A stretch of DNA of 64,000 nt from Terrimonas ferruginea DSM 30193 (GCF_000425585.1 NZ_AUDS01000019.1:62001-126000); one strand, 5' to 3'; shown: positions 42,800 to 51,463, numbered from the stretch's first letter. The notes: generated from the sequence alone by a model not told the origin. Numbers and translations are program-made.

Positions 42800-43729
42800 T
42801 CAGAGGGTTTTCAGCACGTCGTTCATGCTTCTTACCGCGTCGGCGCTCTTGTTGAATTCTGCTTGTTCTGCTTCGTTCAATCCGAAGTCCAGGATTTTCT
42901 CCCAGCCGTTGCGGCCGATGATCACAGGTACGCCCAGGCAGATATCTTTCTGGCCATACTCGCCTTCGAGGGCTACGCAGCAGGTAAACAATTTCTTCTC
43001 ATCGCGCAGGATGCTTTCTACCAGGGCGGCACCGGCCGCACCGGGAGCATACCAGGCAGACGTACCGATGAGTTTGGTAAGGGTAGCACCACCCACCATT
43101 GTATCGGCCACGATTTGTTTTTGCTGATCTTCAGACAGGAACTGTGTTACGGGTACGCTGTTCCAGGTAGCGAGGCGGATGAGGGGGATCATGGTAGTAT
43201 CGCCGTGGCCACCCACTACAACGGCATTCAGATCGGCCGGGCTGGCACCGAGGTGCTGGCTCAACTGATACTTGAAGCGGCTGCTGTCGAGTGTACCGCC
43301 CATACCGATGATACGGTTTTTAGGCAGGCCTGTAGCAGTGAGCGCGAGGTAGGTCATGGTATCCATCGGGTTGCTGATCACGATGAGGATGGCATCCGGA
43401 GAATATTTGAGGATGTTTTCGGCAACAGACTTTACAATACCGGCGTTGGTACCAATGAGTTCTTCACGGGTCATGCCTGGTTTGCGGGGAATACCGGAGG
43501 TGATAACGACTACGTCGCTGCCGGCAGTTTTGGAATAATCATTGGTGCTGCCGGTGATCTTGGTGTCAAAACCCAGCAGTGCCGCCGTTTGCATCATATC
43601 CTGTGCTTTGCCTTCGGCCAGCCCTTCCTTGATGTCCAGTAAAACCAGTTCCGAAGCGAGCTCTTTGCGTGCAATATTGTCTGCACAGGTAGCACCTACG
43701 GCTCCGGCACCTACTACAGTTACTTTCAT
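42800..43729 (-). CDS. mdh: Malate dehydrogenase
   Basis: 309-residue LDH-like malate dehydrogenase, interconverting malate and oxaloacetate with NAD+ in the TCA cycle. The Rossmann loop is GAGAVGATCA (7-16), D32 binds the NAD ribose, substrate arginines are R82 and R88 (IPRKPGMTREE), followed by R151, and the catalytic His is H175 in GGHGDTTM. Arg (not Gln) in the flexible specificity loop favours malate over lactate. It is transcribed alone, with a terminator at 42753 and the composite repeat at 43792 lying upstream. Confidence 0.95.
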   Translation of the reverse strand: MKVTVVGAGAVGATCADNIARKELASELVLLDIKEGLAEGKAQDMMQTAALLGFDTKITGSTNDYSKTAGSDVVVITSGIPRKPGMTREELIGTNAGIVKSVAENILKYSPDAILIVISNPMDTMTYLALTATGLPKNRIIGMGGTLDSSRFKYQLSQHLGASPADLNAVVVGGHGDTTMIPLIRLATWNSVPVTQFLSEDQQKQIVADTMVGGATLTKLIGTSAWYAPGAAGAALVESILRDEKKLFTCCVALEGEYGQKDICLGVPVIIGRNGWEKILDFGLNEAEQAEFNKSADAVRSMNDVLKTL

Positions 43730-43791
43730 GAATCGAAGAATTTATGGAATGAGGAAATTATTTGCGCGGCAAAGATACGCAGGAAGTTAAT

Positions 43792-43988
43792 ACGTCAATC
43801 GTGAATCGTCAATGGTGAATAGTCAATGGTGAATCGTGAATGGTCAATCGTCAATAAATCATCCAACCCCATGGTTCGTGTATTCACGAACCATCCTCGG
43901 GTCTTCAGCAAGGCTTGTGTATTTATTACCTAAACCCCGACTTACTACTTAAAACTTACTACTTAAAACTTACTACTTAATACTCCCT
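43792..43988. repeat. Composite heptamer-palindrome-heptamer repeat, site I
   Basis: Nine uninterrupted TnGTnAn heptamers (43792-43854), the hairpin ATGGTTCGTG-TATT-CACGAACCAT (43871-43894) and seven heptamers alternating ACTTACT and ACTTAAA (43940-43988). The last unit overlaps the stop codon of the thioredoxin-fold gene at 43987. The 43730-43986 gap contains no gene. Confidence 0.92.
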
Positions 43989-44499
43989 AAAGCCCAAACT
44001 TCGCTAACACCTTTTCAATGGGCAATGCGCCCTCCACCACCTCCATCAGTTCCTTCTTGCTATTGTAAAATGCGAGGAAGGGATAGTTTTTCAGATCGAA
44101 ATAAACGGGCAGGAGGTAGTTGACGTCCTTGCCCACTACAATGTTCTTGTATCTGTTGAGGCCGTAGCTGGCAATGTATTCGCGCATACGGTCCAGCGGG
44201 GCCGTAGTGGCCATTACGATCTGGATCTTTTTGAAGCGTTCCATTTCCCGGATAATACCTTCCGTTTCATGCTTGCAGTGCTCACAATCGGGACTGAACA
44301 ACATCAGCAACACAGGTTTTTTGCGGGCAAAATCTTCCCGGGTGAATCTGGTGGTGCTGTCCGGCAACAACAACTGCAACGGCAGGTTTTGCGGAAACCG
44401 TTTGTACGGCGGACGCGCTATGTCGACGCTGTCTGTTTGTGCTGCAAGCCCCTGCATGAGGCTGGTAATCATCAGCAGCAGGACAAGATATCTCTTCAT
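43987..44499 (-). CDS. Thioredoxin-fold (TlpA-like) exported protein
   Basis: 170 residues from ATG 44499 (an upstream in-frame ATG at 44517 adds MLFLCR ahead of the natural signal sequence). Signal peptide about 1-20, ending GLAAQ. The domain contains KPVLLMLFSPDCEHCKHE, with the CEHC redox pair at about 74-77, then an alpha/beta thioredoxin core ending with YPFLAFYNSKKELMEVVEGALP. The cis-Pro is likely in KNYPF. The redox partner is unknown; cytochrome maturation or periplasmic reduction is possible. The stop codon is embedded in a heptamer array. Confidence 0.85.
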   Translation of the reverse strand: MKRYLVLLLMITSLMQGLAAQTDSVDIARPPYKRFPQNLPLQLLLPDSTTRFTREDFARKKPVLLMLFSPDCEHCKHETEGIIREMERFKKIQIVMATTAPLDRMREYIASYGLNRYKNIVVGKDVNYLLPVYFDLKNYPFLAFYNSKKELMEVVEGALPIEKVLAKFGL

Positions 44500-44562
44500 C
44501 CTGCAAAGAAACAGCATTCAGCCACCGGGCGTCATTTAAATGCTAAAAAAGAATGCAAAAAA

Positions 44563-44607
44563 TTTGCCTATCTACGAAATATTCGTAATCTTTACGAAAA
44601 CTTCGTA
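44563..44607 (+). promoter_or_regulatory. Promoter with two BlaI-type operators
   Basis: A -33 TTTG at 44563-44566 is followed after 19 bp by the -7-like TAATCTTTA at 44586. Two perfect dyads TACGAA-ATA-TTCGTA (44573-44587) and TACGAA-AAC-TTCGTA (44593-44607) overlap the promoter. Their centres are 20 bp apart, about two helical turns. The downstream BlaI homologue at 44615 is the obvious repressor. Confidence 0.85.
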
Positions 44608-44614
44608 GATTTAT

Positions 44615-44971
44615 ATGGAACGTTTAACCACACAGGAAGAAGAAACGATGCTCGTGATCTGGCGTACAGGAGAAGGAAACATCAAGGCTTTTATGGAGCA
44701 GATGTCCGATCCGCCTCCTTACACCACATTGGCATCCACCGTCAAGAACCTGGAAAAGAAAGGTTATTTGCAAAGCCGGCTTATCGGTAATACTTATCTC
44801 TACAAGCCGGCTATTGACGAGGACGATTACAAAAAGAAATTCATGGGCACGGTGGTGCGTGAGTATTTCGACAACTCCTATAAGGAGTTGGTGAACTTTT
44901 TCGTAGAACAGAAAAAGCTCAGTGCCAAAGAGCTCAAAGAGATACTGCAGATGATTGAAAAGGGAAAGTGA
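44615..44971 (+). CDS. BlaI/MecI/CopY family transcriptional repressor
   Basis: 118-residue winged-helix repressor: QEEETMLVIWRTGEGNIKAF forms helix 1 and 2, YTTLASTVKNLEKKGYLQS is the recognition region (about 37-55), and the C-terminal half (about 75-118) is the dimerisation helix pair. Two identical half-site dyads sit in its promoter, consistent with autorepression. It is followed after 27 bp by an M56 metallopeptidase gene. In BlaR-type systems the membrane peptidase triggers cleavage of the repressor. The inducing signal is unknown here. Confidence 0.93.
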   Translation: MERLTTQEEETMLVIWRTGEGNIKAFMEQMSDPPPYTTLASTVKNLEKKGYLQSRLIGNTYLYKPAIDEDDYKKKFMGTVVREYFDNSYKELVNFFVEQKKLSAKELKEILQMIEKGK

Positions 44972-44998
44972 TCTTTTCATAATTAAATTATTTCTTGC

Positions 44999-46501
44999 AT
45001 GTCAACCTTGTTGTTGTATTTGCTGAAGCTGTCATTATCGCTCGGCGTGATGTACATTTTTTACCGCCTGGTATTGCAGCGCTTCACCTTTTACCGTCAT
45101 AACCGCTGGTACCTGTTGTTGTACTCGATGGTTAGTTTTCTTATTCCATTGATCGACCTCACCGATTTGTGGTCGCCGTCTTCACCGGGTATGCAGCAGG
45201 TAAAAGAATGGGTGCCTCCTGTAACACAGTATGCACGTCCTGCCGCAGAAGCCGCCGGCCTCAGCACCTGGGTCATGGGCCTGTTGGTTGCCGTAAGCCT
45301 GTTTCTTTTGATACGTATCTGTGTCCGTTTATGGTCGCTCCGGCAATTGCGCAGCAAAGCTTCGCTGCTGCGAGATGGGCAGGTGAAAGTGTACCAGGTG
45401 GAAGAGCCGATCGCTCCTTTTTCTTTCGGCAATGCCATTTATATCAATCAGCATCAACATACCGCCGGTGAGCTGGAGAATATATTGCGGCACGAGTTTG
45501 TGCATGTCCGCGAACGTCATACGGTGGACATGTTATGGGCAGAATTTCTATGCCTGATCAATTGGTACAATCCTGCCGCCTGGCTGATCCGGAAAGCTAT
45601 CCGTCAAAACCTGGAGTTCATTGCGGATAACCGTGTGCTGGCCACCGGTGTTGATAAAAAAGAGTACCAGTACCTCTTGCTGCAGGTGCTTGGTCAGCGA
45701 CCTGTACCGGCAGGCATTTCCTTCAATGTCTCTTCACTTAAAAAACGTATAGCCATGATGAACAAAAACAAAACAGCAAGGGCACATTTGTCCTGGTTCC
45801 TGCTACTGTTACCGGTAGCCTCCATCGTCTTACTTTCTTTCCGCAGCAACTGGCCGCCGGCAAAAACGACTATTGCGATAGCACCCGCATGGCCGCTTAC
45901 AGACACGGTGCCCAAGGTGAAAGAAGTAAGAGTTCAGGAAAAAGCATTTAAAAAACCGGCGGCTAAAAAATCAGCCAAAGAGCCGGTAGTTAAAGAGGTG
46001 CGTTTCAAAGCGCCGAAAACGCAACCTGCAAAAACGGAAACCATTGAGATCGTACCTGTAAAAGAAAAAACAACAACGCTGCAATTGGCACCCGTCGAAA
46101 AGAAAAAAGAGACCCTCGAAATCACGCCGGTCAGGGAGAAAAAAGTGCCGGCAGAGAAAATGAAAACCAGGGAGAGGAAGGTCCAGGAGATCGAGATCAT
46201 CGAAACGCCCGTGAAAAAAAGTAAAGCGGCGAAACTGCCCACGGAACAGCAATGGGAGAAAGCTGCTGCCGATAAAAAAGAAAAACGCGTAGTGGCGGCC
46301 GACAAGCAGATGAAACAGGTATACACAGGCAACGTTGCATACACCAATGGTAGAGTGACATTGATGTCCGACTCGGTTGTCATTACCAAGACCGGCGATG
46401 CCAAAAACGGAACGTACCAGATGCGCGCCGACCATATCCGCGTGATCCCGGTGGAGCATACATCCAAAGATGCACCGGCACCTGCCCCCAAATTGAAGTA
46501 G
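44999..46501 (+). CDS. M56 (BlaR1-like) metallopeptidase with long charged C-terminus
   Basis: 500 residues. The N-terminal half has membrane helices (about 5-22, 32-50, 83-102 and 258-275) with a cytoplasmic zinc protease loop. The motif HEFVH is at about 161-165, followed by LCLINWYNPAAWLIRKA. The protein probably senses a periplasmic signal and cleaves the BlaI partner. The sensor part is not a penicillin-binding domain. It is a low-complexity Lys/Glu/Pro stretch (about 295-430), then a short repeat-like segment near 440-487 (VYTGNVAYTNGRVTLMSDSV) that resembles an OstA/LptA-type strand. Confidence 0.82.
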   Translation: MSTLLLYLLKLSLSLGVMYIFYRLVLQRFTFYRHNRWYLLLYSMVSFLIPLIDLTDLWSPSSPGMQQVKEWVPPVTQYARPAAEAAGLSTWVMGLLVAVSLFLLIRICVRLWSLRQLRSKASLLRDGQVKVYQVEEPIAPFSFGNAIYINQHQHTAGELENILRHEFVHVRERHTVDMLWAEFLCLINWYNPAAWLIRKAIRQNLEFIADNRVLATGVDKKEYQYLLLQVLGQRPVPAGISFNVSSLKKRIAMMNKNKTARAHLSWFLLLLPVASIVLLSFRSNWPPAKTTIAIAPAWPLTDTVPKVKEVRVQEKAFKKPAAKKSAKEPVVKEVRFKAPKTQPAKTETIEIVPVKEKTTTLQLAPVEKKKETLEITPVREKKVPAEKMKTRERKVQEIEIIETPVKKSKAAKLPTEQQWEKAAADKKEKRVVAADKQMKQVYTGNVAYTNGRVTLMSDSVVITKTGDAKNGTYQMRADHIRVIPVEHTSKDAPAPAPKLK

Positions 46502-46556
46502 CCTGCGCTAATTTTCAAACTAACACATTACCAAATCAGCCCCGCATTTTTTAGAT

Positions 46557-46588
46557 TTTGCGGTTAAAAGGGCAGACCCTTATCTTTG
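46557..46588 (+). promoter_or_regulatory. Promoter of efp
   Basis: TTTG at 46557-46560 and TATCTTTG at 46581-46588 are separated by 20 bp, a full match to the Bacteroidota -33/-7 layout. The start codon is 36 bp downstream of the -7 box. Confidence 0.8.
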
Positions 46589-46623
46589 CCTCCCCGAAAT
46601 TTTCCGGGATCAAAATCGCAATT

Positions 46624-47190
46624 ATGGCAACTACCTCAGATATCAGCCGGGGCATGATCATCAAACTCGATGGCAGCCTTTATTCTATCGTAGAATTCGG
46701 TGAAAACAAAACTGCCCGCGCAGCCGCCAAAGTATGGGCCAAGCTGAAAGGTGTAGACAACAACCGCTCCATTGAAAAAACATGGAACTCCGGTGACAAT
46801 ATCTACCCCGTGCGCGTGGAAAGAAGAGCGTATCAGTTTCTTTACAAAGACGACTCCGGCTACAACTTCATGGACAATGAATCGTTTGAGCAGGTAGCAC
46901 TTGCCGAAACACTGATCGATGCTCCCCAGTTCCTGAAAGACGGACAGGAAGTAAGCGTGCTCATCAACACCGAGACTGAACAACCGATGAGTGTTGAATT
47001 GCCTGACAAGATTGTATTGCTGGTAACCTACGCAGAGCCGGGACTGAAAGGCGACACCGCCACCCGTACCCTGAAGCCTGCAACCGTGGAAACCGGCGCT
47101 TCCGTAAGCGTACCTTTGTTTGTAAACGAAGGCGAACTGATCCGGGTGAATACCAAAACCGGTGAATACGTTGAACGCGTAAAAGAATAA
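46624..47190 (+). CDS. efp: Elongation factor P with arginine at the loop tip
   Basis: 188-residue EF-P with KOW/N-terminal domain (1-63), OB domain II and C-terminal OB domain III (VNTKTGEYVERV). EF-P relieves ribosome stalling at polyproline. The tip of the beta3-beta4 loop reads GENKTARAAAKV with R32 at the position of the modified residue (Lys34 in E. coli, Arg32 in Pseudomonas), and counted from KLKG the spacing is identical to the rhamnosylated class. The N-terminal side of the loop is two residues longer. ATG 46624 is set by the promoter at 46557. No epmA/B or earP homologue is in the window. Confidence 0.93.
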   Translation: MATTSDISRGMIIKLDGSLYSIVEFGENKTARAAAKVWAKLKGVDNNRSIEKTWNSGDNIYPVRVERRAYQFLYKDDSGYNFMDNESFEQVALAETLIDAPQFLKDGQEVSVLINTETEQPMSVELPDKIVLLVTYAEPGLKGDTATRTLKPATVETGASVSVPLFVNEGELIRVNTKTGEYVERVKE

Positions 47191-47207
47191 TTACCCCATA
47201 TTTATTG

Positions 47208-47245
47208 AAAATGGCCTGAAAACAACTGATTTTAGGCCATTTTTT
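47208..47245 (+). terminator. Terminator 3' of efp
   Basis: AAAATGGCCTGAAAA and TTTTAGGCCATTTT form a stem interrupted by one mismatch, with a T run downstream. Confidence 0.75.
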
Positions 47246-47349
47246 ATTGTTTTTGGCGAAAATTAGGGTAAAAATGATCTGCGAATCCTCTATTGCCCCT
47301 ATCTTAGCCATCCTTTTCTTTAAATAAAATACCTGTTAAATTGAAACAC

Positions 47350-47838
47350 ATGGACTTTAAACAGATCCAGGAGTTGATCAAAATGGTCAACAAATCAAAT
47401 ATCGGTGAGGTGACCATCGAGCAGAAGGATTTCAAGGTAACTATCCGGCAGAAAGAAGACAATATCACGCAAGTGGTAGCTGCCCCGGCTCAGATGGCCG
47501 CTCCGGTATACGCACCTCAGCCTGCCGCTCAGAGCCAGCCGGTAACAGGAGCCGCCCCTGCCAGTGAAAAACCCAAGGCCGAAGCACCTGCTTCCAACCT
47601 GGTAACAATCAAGAGCCCGATGATCGGTACATTCTACCGCAAATCATCTCCCGACAAACCTTCATTCGTTGAGCCCGGCGACGAGATCACACCCGGTAAA
47701 GTAGTGTGCATCATCGAAGCCATGAAACTCTTCAATGAAATCGAAAGCGAAATAAGCGGTAAAGTAGTAAAAGTGCTGGTAGACGACGCCTCTCCGGTGG
47801 AATACGATCAGCCACTGTTCCTGGTTGAACCTGCTTGA
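47350..47838 (+). CDS. accB: Acetyl-CoA carboxylase biotin carboxyl carrier protein
   Basis: 162-residue BCCP. An N-terminal helical region (1-40) is followed by a Pro/Ala-rich swinging linker (AAPAQMAAPVYAPQPAAQ, about 44-61, continuing to 80). The biotinyl domain (85-162) has K126 in EAMKL as the biotin attachment site. It carries CO2 to acetyl-CoA in fatty-acid synthesis. The start at ATG 47350 is preferred over the in-frame TTG at 47341. It is followed by accC after 65 bp, the usual accBC operon; accA and accD are elsewhere. Confidence 0.95.
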   Translation: MDFKQIQELIKMVNKSNIGEVTIEQKDFKVTIRQKEDNITQVVAAPAQMAAPVYAPQPAAQSQPVTGAAPASEKPKAEAPASNLVTIKSPMIGTFYRKSSPDKPSFVEPGDEITPGKVVCIIEAMKLFNEIESEISGKVVKVLVDDASPVEYDQPLFLVEPA

Positions 47839-47903
47839 TAAAGCAAGGCTAAACAACCAAGACAGCGATTTACTATTTCATCTTTTTATTTATTCAACAC
47901 ACT

Positions 47904-49241
47904 ATGATCAAAAAGATATTGATTGCCAACCGTGGTGAGATCGCCCTGCGCGTCATTCGTACCTGCCGGGAAATGGGTATCAAAACGGTGGCCGTCTATT
48001 CTACCGCTGATCGCGACAGCCTGCATGTTAAGTTTGCCGACGAAGCAGTTTGTATCGGCAAACCACAGGGAAGCGATTCTTACCTCAATATTCCTCATAT
48101 CATGGCCGCGGTGGAAATCACCAACGCCGATGCCATACATCCCGGTTATGGTTTCCTTGCCGAGAATGCAAAGTTTGCCAGCATCTGCAAACAACACGGC
48201 ATCAAGTTTATCGGGCCCACGGCTGACATGATCAGCAAAATGGGCGACAAGATCACCGCAAAAGATACCATGATCAAAGCCGGCGTACCCGTGGTACCCG
48301 GTGGCGAAGGACTGCTGCAAAGCGTGGAAGAAGCCCGTGGCCTTGCACGCGAAATGGGGTACCCCATTATCCTCAAAGCTACTGCCGGTGGCGGTGGTAA
48401 AGGGATGCGCATCGTATGGGAAGAAAGTGAACTGGAAAAAGCCTACGATACTGCAAAAGCGGAAGCCGGTGCCGCCTTCAAGAACGACGGTATCTACATG
48501 GAAAAATTTGTGGAGGAACCCCGCCACATCGAGATCCAGGTAGCCGGCGACCAATACGGCAACGTTTGTCACCTCAGCGAACGCGATTGTTCTATCCAGC
48601 GCCGTCACCAGAAACTCGTTGAAGAGTCTCCTTCTCCTTTCATGACCGATGAACTCCGTGCACGGATGGGGGATGCCGCCAAGAAGGCTGCTTCCGCTAT
48701 CAATTACGAAAGCGTAGGCACCGTCGAATTCCTGGTAGACAAACACCGCAATTTCTACTTCATGGAAATGAACACGCGTATCCAGGTAGAACACTGCGTA
48801 ACAGAAGAAGTGATCAACTTCGACCTTATCAAAGAACAGATCAAGATCGCCATGGGTGAGCGCATCTCCGGCAGCGATTATATTCCCCAGATGCATTCCA
48901 TCGAATGCCGTATCAATGCCGAAGATCCGTACAACGATTTCAGACCTTCACCGGGCAAGATCACCACATTGCACCAGCCAGGTGGCCACGGTGTACGGGT
49001 AGACAGCCACGTGTATGCAGGTTATGTGATCCCGCCATACTACGACTCCATGATCGGCAAATTGATTACGGTTGCCCGCACACGCAACGAAGCCATCGAT
49101 ACCATGTACCGCGCACTCAGCGAATATGTAATCGAAGGTGTCAAGACTACTATTCCGTTCCATCTGCAGTTGATGCAGGACGAACGTTTCCGCAGCGGCG
49201 ACTTTAATACCAAATTCATCGAAGGATTCAAATTGCAATAA
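47904..49241 (+). CDS. accC: Acetyl-CoA carboxylase biotin carboxylase subunit
   Basis: 445-residue biotin carboxylase, carboxylating the BCCP biotin with bicarbonate and ATP. The N-terminal biotin carboxylase domain begins [20 protein letters not shown]. The glycine loop GGGGKGM near 162-168 and the catalytic region [10 protein letters not shown] (about 285-294) are intact, and the C-terminal domain ends KFIEGFKLQ. The length is typical. It is second in the accBC operon and ends before a perfect palindromic terminator at 49263. Confidence 0.96.
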   Translation: MIKKILIANRGEIALRVIRTCREMGIKTVAVYSTADRDSLHVKFADEAVCIGKPQGSDSYLNIPHIMAAVEITNADAIHPGYGFLAENAKFASICKQHGIKFIGPTADMISKMGDKITAKDTMIKAGVPVVPGGEGLLQSVEEARGLAREMGYPIILKATAGGGGKGMRIVWEESELEKAYDTAKAEAGAAFKNDGIYMEKFVEEPRHIEIQVAGDQYGNVCHLSERDCSIQRRHQKLVEESPSPFMTDELRARMGDAAKKAASAINYESVGTVEFLVDKHRNFYFMEMNTRIQVEHCVTEEVINFDLIKEQIKIAMGERISGSDYIPQMHSIECRINAEDPYNDFRPSPGKITTLHQPGGHGVRVDSHVYAGYVIPPYYDSMIGKLITVARTRNEAIDTMYRALSEYVIEGVKTTIPFHLQLMQDERFRSGDFNTKFIEGFKLQ

Positions 49242-49262
49242 TTGTTTCCTGCATGATAAAAG

Positions 49263-49290
49263 AAAAGCGACCTGTACAGGTCGCTTTTTT
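49263..49290. terminator. Bidirectional terminator
   Basis: A perfect 26-bp palindrome (AAAAGCGACCTGT/ACAGGTCGCTTTT) follows the accC stop and converges on the YwqK gene. Confidence 0.9.
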
Positions 49291-49322
49291 GTTAACGTGA
49301 CGGCAGCTTCAGGGGTTGGTTT

Positions 49323-50096
49323 TCACGAAAAGTCTTTTCTGAATTGCTTTTGCCCCTGCTTATAAACAACGATATAAAGAAGACGGTTATTGATGTCATA
49401 GTATTTCCATTCACGATCACGCTGTCCGTGATGATAAGCGCCCGTGCCACGCTCGGTGCGGTCCGTTGACCATTCGACCCATATACCGTCGCGCAAGCCA
49501 TTTTTATAATAACCCGAATCCAGCAGTGCACCATTGTCTGCATAGTTGAGGTATTGTCCATGCAGCACACATTGTGCAAACACTGGTATGTAGCCGATAT
49601 GATTGGTGATATTACTGGTAACGATGTCGCGGAGCGTGGCACCTGTAGCCGAACGTTGAAATGATTTGTCGGGATGCAGACCGCGGAGTTCGGCACCCGA
49701 ACGTGTACGTGCCAGTCTGGTTAGCGGATATAACGGATGCTTCACTGGTTTGCTGAGTTCTTCCCTGATGCGCGACCATTTCACATAAGAATAGTTGCGG
49801 ACGTGGCGCACCTGGCCATTCTCATACCAAGTTTTCCATTCACCATCGGGAATGCCTTTTTCGAGGCGGCCTTCATCACATTTCTTTCCGGAAGCATACC
49901 AGCTTGTCCAGCTACCGTGCAATTTGCCATTGCGCGTAATGCCGCGGTAAAGCGGGTGACCTGCTTCATGGTGGGCAAACAAAACGGAGTCTTCAGAGAC
50001 AGGAGTGGCCTCTTTGATATCGGCAAGATGAAACAACGGCTGGCTTCGCGTATGCAGAGAAGCCGCTGTAACCAGTACGAATAGAAACAGCTTCAT
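49323..50096 (-). CDS. YwqK-like MORN-repeat protein, exported
   Basis: 257 residues. A short signal peptide (MKLFLFVLVTAASLHTRSQ) is followed by repeated YxNG/YxxGKxxGxW strands (for example NGKLHGSWTSWYASGKKCDEG and GIPDGEWKTWYENGQVRH). The set resumes near the C-terminus (NGLRDGIWVEW, HHGQRDREWKYYD). These resemble the YwqK-type MORN variant often annotated as a toxin-antitoxin antitoxin. Between the repeat clusters (about 110-180) is an unusual basic segment. There is no toxin partner beside it, so the annotation as an antitoxin is not supported here. Confidence 0.75.
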   Translation of the reverse strand: MKLFLFVLVTAASLHTRSQPLFHLADIKEATPVSEDSVLFAHHEAGHPLYRGITRNGKLHGSWTSWYASGKKCDEGRLEKGIPDGEWKTWYENGQVRHVRNYSYVKWSRIREELSKPVKHPLYPLTRLARTRSGAELRGLHPDKSFQRSATGATLRDIVTSNITNHIGYIPVFAQCVLHGQYLNYADNGALLDSGYYKNGLRDGIWVEWSTDRTERGTGAYHHGQRDREWKYYDINNRLLYIVVYKQGQKQFRKDFS

Positions 50097-50212
50097 ATGC
50101 AGGCAATTGAAAAAATGTGCTAATCAGTTCTTCTTCTAAACCTGCGGCAAAGATAATGCTTAAACTGACGCTTGTTCGTACAGTGATTTTTGTCGATAAA
50201 ACGTATGCACGC

Positions 50213-50253
50213 AAAAAGCCCGGAACAATCGTCAAATGACAATCATTCCGGGC
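50213..50253. terminator. Terminator 3' of the beta-barrel gene
   Basis: GCCCGGAA (50218-50225) pairs with TTCCGGGC (50246-50253) with an inner GTC-AAAT-GAC stem. The A run at 50213 becomes the T run on the minus strand, so it terminates the gene at 50292. Confidence 0.8.
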
Positions 50254-50291
50254 AGGAGTTGAAATAAATCTAAAGCAGTTGGCTATTTTTT

Positions 50292-51362
50292 TTAAAATGA
50301 CAACACGGCTGCTACGAGAACACTGGTGGCAGATTTGGTGCCTGCGCCATTTTTGTCGGTAAAAATATCTTCACTGGCGTTATCGAAACGGATCTCGGGG
50401 ATCAGCGTAAGCGAGCTCACTTTGAAATTGGCCGACAGGGTAGTGGCGAATATGTTGCCGCCCGCGGCAGCGCCGGAGAACGTTTTCAATTGGTTGTCGT
50501 CATTGAAATATTCGCCGCGAAGGGTGAGCCCAAACCATGGTTTCGGATCTACATTCAGGTAAAGCGCCGAACCCCACCAGCTTTTGGAACTGGTATTCTT
50601 TACACCATCCCAACCGTTTACAAACGCAACGGTGCCGTTGTAACCGATGGAGAATTTGTCGCTGAATTTTGCGGTGACCACGGCATCGACCTGGTTGCTC
50701 TTGGTTGTGTCGGGAGCTTTACCGCCTACATAGTTCAGGTACACGCTCACTTTGTCGCCGGCATAAGCGTATTGCGCAAGCGCAAATTTTTTGTTGATCT
50801 GATCCTCCGGTACCACACGGTAATCGGTAGCGTTGGCTATCCCTGCCATGAATGAATGTGCACCTTTTGTTACCTGCGCTTTAAAACCGGTATGACCGAA
50901 AGGTCCGTTGGTAAACATATACGACATGCTGTAGTTGCGGTTGACCTGCGGATCCAGCACTTCGTAACCCACGTGCGTACCCCAGGTGCCCAATGAAAGC
51001 GTCAGCCATTCTGCAGGAGTATACGTTACATAAAGTTGTTTGATCGCTGCAGTGATTCCATCATCGGTATAAGCAAACTCTTTTGCACGCGGACCAAAAC
51101 CAAGATCAACGACTGCACCGATCTTATCGCCTTCGTAGGTGGCTTTGATGCTTCCCATTCCCAATGCAAACGAATTATGTTTGCCGGTGAAACTGGTGAA
51201 GCTGTTGGCGGCTGTTTTTGCAAAATCATATTTGTAATAGCCATCGACCGAACCGGAAAAAGTAAGTGGGGATTTCTTTTCTTCTACAACTGTTGAGTCT
51301 TGTGCCATAGCTGCCGTAAAGGGCATGAGGATGACCGATGCTAAAATTTTTTTTCTTAACAT
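50292..51362 (-). CDS. Outer membrane beta-barrel protein (porin-like) in the nitrogen block
   Basis: 356 residues. Signal peptide about 1-20 (ending AAMAQ). The remainder is a long series of amphipathic beta strands with short turns (SGSVDGYYKYDF, SLGTWGTHVGYEV, FVNGWDGVK), ending SATSVLVAAVLSF, the terminal aromatic residue needed for barrel insertion. The N-terminal SVDGYYKYDF resembles porin-like outer membrane proteins of Bacteroidota. Its place downstream of amt on the same strand suggests it admits ammonium or small nitrogen compounds. That is inference; no substrate residues are known to me. Confidence 0.8.
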   Translation of the reverse strand: MLRKKILASVILMPFTAAMAQDSTVVEEKKSPLTFSGSVDGYYKYDFAKTAANSFTSFTGKHNSFALGMGSIKATYEGDKIGAVVDLGFGPRAKEFAYTDDGITAAIKQLYVTYTPAEWLTLSLGTWGTHVGYEVLDPQVNRNYSMSYMFTNGPFGHTGFKAQVTKGAHSFMAGIANATDYRVVPEDQINKKFALAQYAYAGDKVSVYLNYVGGKAPDTTKSNQVDAVVTAKFSDKFSIGYNGTVAFVNGWDGVKNTSSKSWWGSALYLNVDPKPWFGLTLRGEYFNDDNQLKTFSGAAAGGNIFATTLSANFKVSSLTLIPEIRFDNASEDIFTDKNGAGTKSATSVLVAAVLSF

Positions 51363-51389
51363 TGTGGTTGGTTTTTTTTATTAGAAATG

Positions 51390-51431
51390 GGTACAGCACG
51401 GACTTGTGTCAGAAGTCCAATGTGCTGTACC
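51390..51431. other. Nested hairpin between amt and the beta-barrel gene
   Basis: GGTACAGCAC (51390-51399) pairs with GTGCTGTACC (51422-51431), enclosing a second stem GGACTT/AAGTCC. A T run follows on the plus strand (as in a terminator for rightward transcripts). On the minus strand the A run lies before it, so it may act as a processing or attenuation stem in the amt-porin mRNA. Confidence 0.6.
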
Positions 51432-51463
51432 TTTTTTTGCAACAGGCAAAATGCTTTGCCGTC

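Noticed and set aside
47886-48896. 336-codon frame antisense to accC
   Set aside because: It lies entirely inside a conserved biotin carboxylase gene and shows no domain; it is a codon-bias shadow.
49323-50096. Toxin-antitoxin module at the YwqK-like gene
   Set aside because: There is no adjacent toxin-like gene; only MORN-type repeats are visible.
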